Below, in pieces: positions 47,305 through 59,239 of a stretch of DNA of 64,000 bases. Every line of letters starts with the position of its first letter. The stretch's first letter is position 1. The notes below the pieces were generated by a model, which worked only from the letters and a program-made list of their open reading frames with translations, ran no database searches and was not told where the DNA came from. The position numbers and the translations under genes were made by a program. This DNA is from Pomphorhynchus laevis (Eukaryota > Acanthocephala > Palaeacanthocephala > Echinorhynchida > Pomphorhynchidae), in the NCBI GenBank assembly GCA_012934845.2, contig WNNJ02003475.1, forward strand, positions 1-64,000, read 5' to 3'.

Positions 47305-48661
47305 CTGAATGAAAATACAATAATGTGAAATGCCTACCTGATGATTATTTCTTCTGATTCTTACCAAATGTAAGTCCGATATAAGTTTTAACATGTCACT
47401 CTTGTCGATCTAATATGCACATGAAAATGATTTTAAAAATGCGTAAAAGCAGTATTTATTAAATACAGAATACAACATTTATTGTAGAGATTTATTTTAA
47501 CTTACATTACGAGATAATTACTCATTAAAAACGTTAAAATCACTGATTTAATGAATTTTTATAATTTATAAACTTAAAGTTAATAAATAACTTTATTAAT
47601 ATTTATAATTTTAATATAATTATAATATTAAATTTCAAATATGGGTTTATATCAAAGTTATAATTTCACCGACATTATACGTTTAACGACGATCCGGCAT
47701 GCACATGGAAGTAGTCTTATCTATCTAATGTAAATATTATTTTTTACAACAAAGTATTGGCAAAATGTAGCAATTCACTCAACTCGGGACATTTCCCCAA
47801 TGGTCCTTATCCGTCATTGCATTCATTCAAACGGGATAGAAAGTTTCGGTTTAACTAAACATTCCACAACACAGTTTTTTAAACTATTTTTTACCAATAA
47901 ATTAATGAAAGATGAACTTTATTAAAATATATTTCAAAATAATCCAATTTCATTTCAAAATGTATTAACTAATACAAACTGGAACATTTCATCCATTGCG
48001 ATTTAATCATCTAAAAATTCAGCGAGTGAGAGTGAATATTCTACGCCTACAATCCGAACGGTCACTACGGTTAAAACAATAATGGAATATTCTCTTCAAT
48101 TTGTTTATATTTTTATTTAAAGTTGAAGTCGAAATTAAAACTTTAATTTAAAAGAGAAAGTGTAAATTTGATTTGATGTCGAAAGTAAATCGTACAGAGA
48201 AAGCGTGTTTTAAAATTAAAGCAAATTCATTAAAATTTACTAAGCGCTTTGAAGATACTATAAAGTGGTTAAATAAATATTTATTGAAATACTGACTTTT
48301 ATCATTTCAGCTATAAACAATATCGTTTATATCAGGAATTCCATTCTCATATGACGGGGCATTTTTTTAAAACATGGCTTTATAAGGCGTTTACATGGCT
48401 TTATATTATTTTTTTAATATATTTTATGAAACATCTTCACAAGAATATAAAAATTGAATTATATAAAACTTTTTATTTGTTTTTTTTTGAAACTTGATGG
48501 TGAGTCAATTCTTGCATAAGGCGGTCAAAGCTAGGGGTCAAGTTCTAGTAGCGATTATATTAAGCTGCATGTATGAAAAGTGATTTTTATAGAAATAGAC
48601 ATTTCGAAGCATCAAATATTCTAATCAAAAATTTTCATTTCCTAGTAATTCTTACCTAAAT

Positions 48662-48865
48662 ATGAATATATGGCATAGAAGCCCACTTTCCGATATTTTC
48701 CTTTCAAGACAGTGCTATTTTGAAAAGCAATCAATTTCATTCGCCGTTCTAGTGGCGATTTTGCATCAGATAAATAAAAGGGGCCCTTCAAAGAGAGAAA
48801 CAGCTGCTATGTCGAATCGTTTGTCAAATTCAAATTTGAATGACAGAATTTTAGGCTCGAACTAG
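48662..48865 (+). CDS. Unrecognised open frame (67 aa)
   Basis: Contains QCYFEKQSISFAVLVAILHQ and KRGPSKRETAAMSNRLSN. It has higher complexity than neighbouring DNA. No domain or splice borders are clear. It could be an exon or chance. Confidence 0.2.
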   Translation: MNIWHRSPLSDIFLSRQCYFEKQSISFAVLVAILHQINKRGPSKRETAAMSNRLSNSNLNDRILGSN

Positions 48866-49394
48866 TTTTACGTTAATGAGATGATTACGATTTGTTATCT
48901 CATTTTACTTGGTAAAAATCAATTATATTTCTGTGTTCGTGTATATCTTTAAAATAAACCAGTGAAATTTACTGGTAAAATTTACTTGTGCCATTTAACC
49001 AATTTTAATGAAAGATTTTGAGATCAAAATCGATCCTATTCGATAACTGACTTTCTTCATATGAAGTTTATAATGAAAACTATTAAATAATAAAATATAT
49101 TTAGTAATTAAGAATAAATTAATTTTTAATTTAATTAGTGAATAATAATAAAATTGACTTTAATAACTAAAATTTTAAATAAATAGTAAATATATTAGTC
49201 GATTCGTAATCAATCGCCCATAATTTTCTATTCTTATTAGGTATTATTAAAGTTTGAAATAAGTAGTATTGCTCGATTCCATAAATTCATCTATTATTTT
49301 CTATTTTTATATAAAATGTATTTTAATAAAACTTCCCAGATGGATAGCTAACATATAAATATTTAAATAAAGTCACATTTATAATATTAGATAA

Positions 49395-49600
49395 TAAATT
49401 TCATCAGAGGAAATACGTCATTGGCACGAATTTGATCCGTTGCTATGTTGGATCAAAGAATAAGGGCCGAAACCTAATTACATAGTTGTTCCTCCCAATG
49501 ACCTTTAATCTTTATTCTGATACAACGTCTGTTATTAATTAAAATTTACTTTTATTTAAAATTTCAATTTTAAATTTCAAGTTTATATAATTATATACTT
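49395..49600 (+). repeat. Dispersed repeat R3, copy 3
   Basis: It carries aggaaatacgtcattggca, the GGGCCGAAACCTAATTACA block and tattctgatacaacgtctg like the other copies, with the CTGATGAC block changed to CAATGACC. Confidence 0.5.
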
Positions 49601-50160
49601 TTTTTAATTATTTATTATTTAATTATTAAATTTTGATTTATTGATCTATTAATTTAATTAATAGTTATTAATTATAATTAATTAATTTTAATTACTTATT
49701 TTTTTATAATTACATTAAGTAGACTTAATGAATTGATTTATTTGGAAAGTCGTTTTGATCCAAAATAAACTTACTGGTTTGTCATTCCTTTCCAATCTAT
49801 CAATTCTGCTTAGTATATCATTAAACATTTTATCCATTGAAAACAATTCTAAGATTTGATGATATCATAAAATGTTATTGCAACAGTCTTTTACAGTCCA
49901 CTATTGTCCATCAGAATTTAACAGTTACACACAGATAAACGCTTATCTGTGTGTAACTTTCTTATCACTTATCTATACTGGTGTTCCTATATATTAGATA
50001 AGGAATATCGCCACGTTTGTTTAATTGCAATTTAATATCGCAGTAATGATTTGTTCATACAATTTATAAAGTCATCTGAGTAACTCCTAGTTCTATTTCT
50101 GTGTCGACATTGTTGCATACAAAATTTATTAAAAAAATTATCCTATCAATTAGGCAGCAA

Positions 50161-50616
50161 ATCTTATCAACAGATTCGTTGCCGTATTAGATAAGATTAA
50201 AATGTTTTCGTTTCATTGCAATAAACTGTGCCAGTGGTCTTTCAATGTTGAGATACAAGAAAATAATTTCTATAAAAACACACTTATCTTATGCAATACG
50301 TATTATAACAAAAGTGTAAAATTGAAATAGCACAAAGTGTGGGATAAGGACGCGAAAAGGTGGACTGTGCTACGAACAATTGCAGGAAATCTTATCAACA
50401 GATTCGTTGCCGTATTAGATAAGATTAAAATGTTTTCGTTTCATTGCAATAAACTGTGCCAGTGGTCTTTCAATGTTGAGATACAAGAAAATAATTTCTA
50501 TAAAAACACACTTATCTTATGCAATACGTATTATAACAAAAGTGTAAAATTGAAATAGCACAAAGTGTGGGATAAGGACGCGAAAAGGTGGACTGTGCTA
50601 CGAACAATTGAAGGTC
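50161..50616 (+). repeat. 228-bp tandem duplication preserving a reading frame
   Basis: The unit atcttatcaacagattcgtt starting at 50161 recurs at 50389; 228 is a multiple of three. Readable text includes LINRFVAVLDKIKMFSFHCN and, after a TAG, HKVWDKDAKRWTVLRTIEG. The latter could be a WD40-like exon with an ATAG acceptor and a GTAAGA donor after CAACTAA (about 50634). It is possibly a duplicated host exon; the gene is not recognised. Confidence 0.5.
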
Positions 50617-51155
50617 ATTGGAGCAATTCAACTAAGTAAGAAAAATGACGGGAATACTCATTATTTTAAAATACATAAAATTTATGTTTAAGAGCACAAC
50701 GCGTTGTGCTTTATAACGCTGCTCTTAATAACAAAAATATGTTACAAAAATATAAAATAAATTTGTACATTTTTGTTGTTACCATTAACAACAAAAATAT
50801 TTATAAAAAAATAGAAAAGTTGCTTTAACAAGTATTTTACCAAAGTATATTTATAATATACTCAAATTTACTCAAAATTTGCTAAATTAACGGAAATGGA
50901 TCACTCGAATATCTTCAAGTTGTATTTCAAATCACTTGACTGAAGCTACATGTTTTGCTATAAACAGAATTTATAATCCTAAGAAAAGAGTTAATAATCG
51001 TAAGAAAATCATTGAAAAAAGGTAATCTTTATTTATAAAGATTAGAGGTAAATGAAGTGTTATATTATCAGGTTTCTGTCTCTATTCTTCAACTGTTTGA
51101 AAATATCCATTTTGTTTCTTTTTATTGTAAAAAAATGAAACCAAATAAACAACAA

Positions 51156-51287
51156 TTTATTCGATAAAAAGGTTCAGTTTAATATTTCAATAGCTGCTGC
51201 TATATCATCAGGAACTCTATCATCATCAAGTTCCTGATGATAGCAGCAGCTATTGAAATATTGAACTGAACCTTTTTATCGAATAAA
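51156..51287. repeat. Palindrome with about 60-bp arms carrying hammerhead-like cores
   Basis: Arms 51156-51215 and 51229-51287 are near-perfect reverse complements around a short (atc)n loop. The right arm reads CTGATGA (51234-51240), TAGC-agca-GCTA, TT, GAAA (51255-51258). The left arm gives the same on the minus strand. It lies at the 3' side of PLE-B and looks like two PLE ends joined head to head. Confidence 0.75.
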
Positions 51288-51361
51288 TTCTCATTTCTAT
51301 GGTTCCATTCTATAAATAATATAAAATATATTATTTACAAAAATCAATGGAAAATATTACA

Positions 51362-52312
51362 CTATTTTCTGTTTGATGTATAGTAACCTAGTTTAAAATA
51401 TGTATCTATTAAATTATTTAAATGATTTTGAAGAAAGCCAATATCATTACATATTGTTGCAATTCTTAAAATTTCATTATTTAATGTATTATATTTTATA
51501 TTATATGGTATGGATGAATGCTCATGCAAAAATATGTTTCTTGTAAATTTAAATATGTCATCTTTACGATATAAATTAACAGTAGTTTTAGTTAATGTTA
51601 ATTTAATGTTCATATCTAGATATACACCTTCTTTATCATTAATATTGGTTTTGTTAAGGATAAGGCTTTCTGGATAAATGTGCTCACTAATTGAATAAAA
51701 ATTATTAGAATTAAATACACATATATCATCAATGTATCGAAACATATATTTCATATATTTATATTGTTTAGATTTAGTTTTTACACAGTTATGAACAAAT
51801 TCATATTCTATAAAGCTTAAAAACAAGTCAGCTATAATTGGGCTACTAATACCTCTCATTAGAACACCTTTTACTTGTCTAAATATAGATGTCCCTACTT
51901 TTAAATAATTTTGATTTATCAAAATATTTAAGGATTCTATTAATTCAATTTTATCCATATATTTATATTTATTTGATGGTTTTATTTTTGTTAGATAAGC
52001 GTTATAATTATTATAACATATATATGTATATCTTTTTCCGAATATAAGGTTAATTAATTTTATTAACGCTTCTTTAATATCTACTAAACCTAGATTTGTA
52101 TAAAGCGTACTAAAATCGTATGTATTTATATTTTGAAAATTTATTCCTTTTGTCTGTTCTAAAAAATCTTTTGTAGAATTAATACTGAAATAGTGTTTTA
52201 TACCAGTATTAATTCCGATTACCTTGCAATATTTTTTAAAATGTGCTTTAATTACTTTAAGTATTTTATTCATATTAAAATGTGCTTTAATTACTTTAAG
52301 TATTTTATTCAT
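51362..52312 (-). CDS. Penelope-like RT (PLE-B), 316-codon open frame, 5'-truncated
   Basis: RT motifs in order: INTYDFSTLYTN (near residue 63), RQVKGVLMRGISSPIIADLF (near 145, where PMGG is usual), YMFRYIDDICVFN (near 187) and EGVYLDMNIKL. Residues 1-13 repeat at 14-26 (MNKILKVIKAHF), caused by a 39-nt tandem duplication. Upstream, to about 52540, LYWNPKLHK motif text continues across stops. There is no GIY-YIG domain after the RT. The MGG-to-RGI change makes activity doubtful. Confidence 0.85.
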   Translation of the reverse strand: MNKILKVIKAHFNMNKILKVIKAHFKKYCKVIGINTGIKHYFSINSTKDFLEQTKGINFQNINTYDFSTLYTNLGLVDIKEALIKLINLIFGKRYTYICYNNYNAYLTKIKPSNKYKYMDKIELIESLNILINQNYLKVGTSIFRQVKGVLMRGISSPIIADLFLSFIEYEFVHNCVKTKSKQYKYMKYMFRYIDDICVFNSNNFYSISEHIYPESLILNKTNINDKEGVYLDMNIKLTLTKTTVNLYRKDDIFKFTRNIFLHEHSSIPYNIKYNTLNNEILRIATICNDIGFLQNHLNNLIDTYFKLGYYTSNRK

Positions 52313-53299
52313 ATAGACAGAAAGTAATTTTAATGTACATTTAAACGCACTACATATGAACCTAGGTTTTATTCGACTTTTATGTAATTTTGGATTCCAA
52401 TATAATTAAGGTATAGTGTTATTATCTGATTCAACCCTTATATCTATTTATCCATTATAGAACAGTGACTTATAATAATTGCTTTTAAACTGAAATCACT
52501 GCTTTCATATGTTGCGTTTACATATTTTTAATTTACCTGTAGAAATATTTGCGCGTCTAAGGCAAAGGCTACGTGAAATCCATTTCGAAAAATGTAGATT
52601 TGTTTGGTGCGTGGTTACATTTGTTTGAAATCTATCGTTGATATTGTTGTTTCTTGTATTATATATAATATATAATCATTACATATTGTGAGGAAATTCT
52701 TAAAAAAATAAATGGTAAGCTTTTTTTGTTATTCAAATGCTAAAAGTATAGCGGAAACAATTTGACAAGACTTTTGGAATAAAGAAAATACAATTTAAAC
52801 ACAAATTGGTCAAAATGAGAAAGTGTCGATATATTGATTTTAATCAGATATTTCGGAAAATAAGTTACACAATGCAATATCCCTTGGATCAGACCATCCT
52901 CCGTACATATTCTTTGAATAAATTTTCGATCTACGTTTAAATTGCAACTTCTCCGGGAACAATTGATTGCTGATTTCGTCGACAACATTGAGACGCTGTT
53001 TTATTTGAATATTCAATTCCCCAATTGAATAATTCAGGTGTACTTTGTTGTGTACTCCGCTAATATAAAATTAAACAGTTAAATTGTAATATTACATTTA
53101 TAAATACATGATTCCAATATGTATTATTCTAGATCCATATAACGGAAAGCAAGAACTGAATTTTGCATATTTATTCATTATATGAATAAGAGATATATCC
53201 CAGTTGTAATCGTCGTATTTACAAAATTCCTATAATTAAAAAAATTATTCTCAAATGAAGAAGATATAACAAAATAAACGGTCATTAGTAGCGTTGCCG

Positions 53300-53650
53300 A
53301 GATAATTAAATAAGCTAACTGAGCCTACGTATTTTGTATTGCAAATTAAAAATAATGCAAAATAAAAGTTAAATAATTAAATAATAAAAAATTAATTAAT
53401 AATAAATAATTGTTAAAAAAATTAAATAATTTATATCAAGATGAATTATAAACTGAAATTAAAAATAAAAATCAATTTTTATGAATTGACAAATAGATAA
53501 CAAACTATGTATCAGAATAAGAATTAGATGTCATCAGGAGGAACTGCTATATTATCAGGTTTCGGCCCCTAACTCCTATACCCAACAAAGCAGCGGGGCC
53601 AAATACATGCTAATGATGTATTTCCTCTGAAAAAACTATCAAGTATCTTA
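53300..53650 (-). repeat. Dispersed repeat R3, copy 4
   Basis: Reverse complement of the 20.69-20.97 kb copy, extended through the block ggggccgaaacctgataata and aggaaatacatcattagca. It is adjacent to PLE-C. A weaker relative lies at about 55570-55690. Confidence 0.6.
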
Positions 53651-53744
53651 TTCTAATGCAAAGTATATTATTTATTATCCATCCATAAAAATTTGCCACT
53701 TAAGAGTTTAAATTTATTCTTTATATTATTGTGTTGATTTATAT

Positions 53745-54590
53745 ATTTTACTATTTTCTGCTTGATGTTATTTTTATAGTAACTTAGTTTAAAATATGTA
53801 TCTATTAAATTATTTAAATGATTTTGAAGAAAGCCAATATCATTACATATTGTTGCAATTTTTAAATTTCATTATTTAATGTATTATATTTTATATTATA
53901 TGGTATGCATGAATACTCATGCAAAAAATATGTTTCTTGAATATTTAAATATGTCATCTTTACGATATAAATTAATAGTAGTTTTAGTTAATGTTAATTT
54001 AATGTTCATATCTAGATATACACCTTATTTATTATCAATATTGGTTTTGTTAAGAATAAGGCTTTCTAGATCAATTTGTTCGCTTATTGATTGAAAATTG
54101 TTAGAGTTAAATACACATATATCATCAATGTATCGAAACATATATTTCATATATTTATATTGTTTAGATTTAGTTTTTACACTGTTATGAAAAAATTCAT
54201 ATTCTATACAGCTTAAAAACAAGTCAGCTATAATTAAGCTACTATTACCACCCATTGGAACACCTTTTACTTGTCTAAATATAGATGTCCCTACTTTTAA
54301 ATAATTTTGATTTATCAAAATATTTAAGGATTCTATTAATTCAATTTTATCCTATATTTATATTTACTTGATGGTTTAATTTTTGTTAGATAGGCGTTAT
54401 AATTATTATAACATATATATGCATATCTTTATCCGAATATAAGATATATTAATTTTACTAACGCTTCTTTAATATCTGCTAAATCTAGAATTGTATAAAG
54501 CGTACTAAAATCGTATGTAGTTATATTTTGTTCATTTATTCCTTTTGTCTGTTCTAAAAATTATTTTGTAGAATTAGTACTGAAATGCGG
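53745..54590 (-). mobile_element. Degraded Penelope-like RT (PLE-C), sister of PLE-B
   Basis: Closely similar to 51362-52230 in the same orientation. A 97-codon frame (54025-54318) retains RQVKGVPMGGNSSLIIADLF and YMFRYIDDICVFN, with the normal PMGG motif. Small indels break the rest. Confidence 0.8.
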
Positions 54591-54599
54591 CAATTAAAA

Positions 54600-56340
54600 T
54601 GAAATAAAATGTCTGCATTTCAAAACGTTCGCATTATATCGATTACTATCAAAAGTAGTAAAATGGGGATGCAGTATACACTTCGTGTTTAAATACAATT
54701 AAAATAATTAAGCTTATTACTTTGCTAAGCATTTTCGGCTAAATGCTTAGCGAATACTTAAGAAAAATTTAAACATATTAAAAAAGGACTCAGTTCAATC
54801 AGTCCGACAGATAAATACAAAAAAAATTACATTATTAGTGGGATTTATGTCAGAAACGTATATCCAACTTTGAAGATGAATAAACTTGGTTTTCGTTATC
54901 AAATGCTCTTGTTGATGAAAGAATTTTGTTTGCCTCATTGAAGAATTTTATGCTAATAAATTTGACTATTGGACACATACGAAAAATAATGTTGCCTACC
55001 CAGCCCTAGACACTATTTTCCCATAGATACGGATCTCTATTTGAATAAAAATATTCAAAAATATTCCGATAATATTTATTGTTTAAAATTATTTATCTTT
55101 ATTTTTAATTTATAAATAGTATAAAGTACGTAGTATTTTATATTATACTATATTCCAAATACAAATATAGTCCTGTATTTCAAAAGCACCAGACTTTTAG
55201 ATTGCAAATGTTGAAATTTTCTTAATCTAAAATATAGTCTGCATACTACACATTTTTCTCAGTTTACTTCGTTGAAATTAAAAAAAACTTGGATTGCTCA
55301 ATCGGAGAGAATAAAAGTTAATAGAGGAAATTCAATATCTTTTATTTAAAAAGATATTTAAATAAAACCGTATGACATTAAATTTGGAACTTTTCTGACA
55401 ATAAATTGGAGCTTAACTAATGGGACATTAGAACTCAAGGAAAAAAATTATATGGTAAAAGTAGTCAATTTATAACTCTAAAATAAAAATAACGCAGATT
55501 TTCAAAAAGTAAAAGTAATGAATTTCAAAATAATTATAAGATTACAAAAGTTAATAGAGAAAATACATCATTGGGAATGAATTTTGCCCATCTCCTGTGA
55601 TGATACGAAAGATTAAAGCCAAAATCTGATCACGTAATAGTTTCGCCCGATGACAATTTCTCTTTACTCTAGCACATTGAATATTATATCAAATAAAGAT
55701 GTTGAGTTATCGGCTCATAAAAATGTTGAGTTATAGTTTACTCTACATTTAAAGTCACGCTTATCTTAAACATTCTGATACGTGAAGGAGCATAACTCCA
55801 AAAATTGCTCCTATACAAAAAAAATAAAAATAAATATTTTCTGAAAGGAAATAAAAATAAAATCGACGTTTAAATATTGTAATGAATAACTGATGAGAAA
55901 ATACTATAAAAATTGAAATTATGGAATTTAAAGCAATGAAACTATAAGTTGATTCATACGTCTTCTAGCGATTTAATAATTTTCCACTGCTCTCTTGTCA
56001 ATAAAACTCCAAATACGGATTCCACGGAATCACTTATGTAAATCTACAAAATGTAAACTCAGTAATCGTCTCAATTAAGAAAGTACCGTATTAAACAAGG
56101 GTTTTGAACATTTCGAAGGGCTACCAACGACAAATATGTGTTTATCTTCATCACAAACACTAAAATAAAATTGCATTTTAGTATACATCATATAGATTAA
56201 ATAGATTTCCGAAATTTATTTGTATAAATTAAATTATATAATGCGAGCTACAAAACTTGTAAAGTATGCATATAACGGAACCAAGTATTTTATAAAACGG
56301 TGTTTTTAATGTAGATAACCTTTAATTCAGAAATTCAGAA
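54600..56340. other. AT-rich DNA, nothing recognised
   Basis: Beyond the faint R3-like segment near 55.6 kb, I see no gene, RNA or clear repeat. Confidence 0.4.
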
Positions 56341-56354
56341 TAAAGTATTTTCTA

Positions 56355-56490
56355 ATATCTAAGTGATTTTGGCTCTGCCAAAATCACTTGGATATTAAAA
56401 AACACTTAGATATCAAAATAATATCACTAATAATATCACTTAGATATCAAAAAAAAACACTTTTTTTGGCTCTGCCAAAAAAGTGTTGTT
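56355..56490. repeat. Pair of hairpins with loop CTCTG
   Basis: AAGTGATTTTGG-CTCTG-CCAAAATCACTT lies near 56360-56390. A second hairpin with the same loop (AACACTTTTTTTGG / CCAAAAAAGTGTT) follows near 56455-56487. The flanking ttcagaaattcagaataaag occurs near 56330 and 56510, so this is a direct duplication around hairpins. Confidence 0.7.
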
Positions 56491-56639
56491 TTAATGAAGA
56501 TAAGAGTTAGTTCAGAAATTCAGAATAAAGTATTTTCTACTATCCAAGTGATTTTGTCTCTGCTAATAATATCAGCATCACAGAAAATATAGTGTGGCCC
56601 TTAGATTCTCAATTATATAACACAATGATGATTAATCAA

Positions 56640-58715
56640 ATTCTATTTTAATAGAGTTGTCTTTTGAAATTTTTTGTTTAATATTTTGCCAAAGCATAGA
56701 ATCAAAAACGATAAAACTTGTCAAAGCATTAGTAAATCACAAAATAATGTCATTATTGATATATTTATATAAATTACCAAAATCATAGAATAAATAATTA
56801 CAAAATCATTTGAAAAATCATGTTATTAAGACATTAGAACTTGTTTCGATCATTCTTTACTAAATGATAATATTTTCCAATATCAAGTAAATACTGTTTT
56901 TAAGCGAAACCATTGAATAGCAAAAGTACAAACCCTGAAGTAATGGTTTTCTCATAAATGAACAACAAATCGCTTAGTACATAGAAATCTTCTTCAATAA
57001 AGATTAATCGTATGTCAGTAATATTCTTTAGAATCCTTAATTTTCCAAATACGAAATTGACCTATAGATAGTAACGAGTTTTCATAAAGGTGCAATAGAT
57101 AAGAAAATCGTTAGCATGCAAATGTTTCATTAAAATGTTTGTAAGAAATTTTAATTAAACAATTTAGGAAGTCACTGGATTCTGTTTCGCTCATCTTTAA
57201 CCAAAAGACTTTTTGGATAACACAATTCAAAATATACTTGATAAAAATGAATTTTAAATTACTTTATAGACTAACATTCCTTACAACGTTGCTTTAAAAA
57301 CTATTAAGATTATAGCAAATTAAATGTAAGAACATAATTATCATCAAAATATACGCAGAAAGTCCTGTTCGAGTCTTGAATGACTTCAAGTGAGCCCGTA
57401 ATAGTTAAAATCGTCAATCGCGTATCGATTAGAGCAAAGAGCAATAAAATAGTTTCGAAGTGGTAAGTATATCAGATTATAAATATTAAAATATTTTCAA
57501 AATATTTATTATATGTATTTTATAGTCGATAATATAAAAATATGACGACCGATTCTATTTAATTTTATATAAAATGTGATATAAAATTTTTACTGACAAA
57601 AACTTTGATCAACGAAATTAATCTTTACATTAACAAGTTAATGTAATTTATAGTCTAATAATATAAAAACATAATGACCATAATTATAATTTTTTTCATT
57701 TTTTCAGAACACTCAAATAAAACATATACACATATCAACCGTAAATAATTATAATATTATTAATAATAATATTTTTATATTATTATTTTAATTATATAAA
57801 ACACAATATCATATAATTCTATTTGATTTTATATTAAATTTGGGCGAATAAAATGTGATGTAAAATTTATTAAATACATTTTAATAATTATATTTTGTAT
57901 GATCAACGAAATTAATCTTTACAAATAGATTTTACCAATAAGACAAGTTACTGTTAAGATTCATTAAATAATAGCAGAATAATCATTTAAAAAACAATCA
58001 GTTAGATACAAGGGTGATATACATCATTGTAATCATGCAAACGACACTACCAACATCTTTAATTTAAAAAGGTAAATTAAAATGTTCAAGTGCTTAGTGT
58101 TACCTTCCACCACCAATGATGTTTGATCTGAACAATTTCGGCGTCCCGATAATTATTAAAGGAATCTGGGAATTGCTCATTTAAACATTGCTTCGACAAA
58201 TTACTAAAATGAAGAAAATTTGCTCCAATTTATTGAAAGTTTATATTTAGTTTGTTTGATAATGTTCTCACTGCGTATTCAAATAATAAAATAAATTTTA
58301 TTTAAAGTTTAATGGCGTTACTACCATGCAATCTATTTATTCTCATATTAGTAAGTTTGAAAGAAATAGATCCTTTTAATGTGTTCGATAATCAATTAAT
58401 CGATCATTTTAATGTGCTAGTTGACGAAATTTCGTCTGATATTGAAATGTAGCGCGTATGACTGTTTAGGTTAAGTATGATTTAAAAGATGCAAATGGTG
58501 TCGTCACAACTTTAAAGTGAACAGTTACAACAGAAAATATTAGACTAAAATGTATAATTTGCTTATATTTTCATATATGCCTACAAATACTTTTAATATT
58601 TTTAAAATATAAGTAAGCAAATTAGTATATTTATATAATATAATAATTATATACACATATTATAATATATTACATGATTATAGATTACAAATATATTACA
58701 GCTGTTAAGAATATA
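56640..58715. other. AT-rich DNA, one possible 30-nt exon
   Basis: At 57433-57462 a 30-nt stretch between GATTAG and GTAAGT has phase-2 borders like the repeated-unit exons, but its peptide AKSNKIVSK shares little with the family. Otherwise nothing is recognised. Confidence 0.25.
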
Positions 58716-58734
58716 ACTTTTGTCATCGGCATAC

Positions 58735-58855
58735 ATGGCAACATTTTTAGCTAAATATTTACATTAATTTGCAAATCTTTACATAATTATTTTATATAAA
58801 GATTTGCAAATTAATGCAATACGTTAGCTAACAAATATTGCCTTGTATGTTGAAT
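58735..58855. mobile_element. Foldback element of about 120 bp
   Basis: Arms ggcaacatttttagctaa...acattaatttgcaaatcttt and aaagatttgcaaattaatgc...ttagctaacaaatattgcc are inverted complements over about 45 nt. It is a small MITE-like hairpin unrelated to the 16.9-kb family. Confidence 0.6.
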
Positions 58856-59239
58856 TAGGACAAATTGTAAGTTTGTTTCTGATCATGCTAGCAACAGCTA
58901 GTGAAGTATAAATATTAATTAGTGTTTTATTGATTCTGCTCCTAATTAAAAAATTGATCAAATCATTTTTATATTAGTGATCATTATACTTTCTACGCTT
59001 TTTCTGCTTAATATAACTTGAGCACAAACTGAAAATTTGATATTTTATTTAAACACAAGCTACATATTTAATTCGAAAGGATTAATGCAATTTAGGAGTT
59101 TGGCATCCTATGAATTGAATTATCAGTTTTTAAAATAACCAAATGGATTAAGCAATTAATTAAAACTGCTTATATCTAAACCGGAAAGGATTACTTTCGA
59201 ACCCTGAAAGTAGTCCTTCTCAGTTCAATATTCTGAAAA

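Larger units (their letters stand above)
43670..47605. repeat. Large inverted duplication (arms about 43670-44252 and 46978-47605)
   Basis: The two arms are near-identical reverse complements over about 580 bp, including the entire LW-domain exon and its splice borders. The spacer holds tandem repeats and a minus-strand coding-like region. Such high identity implies a recent duplication or an assembly duplication. Confidence 0.85.
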
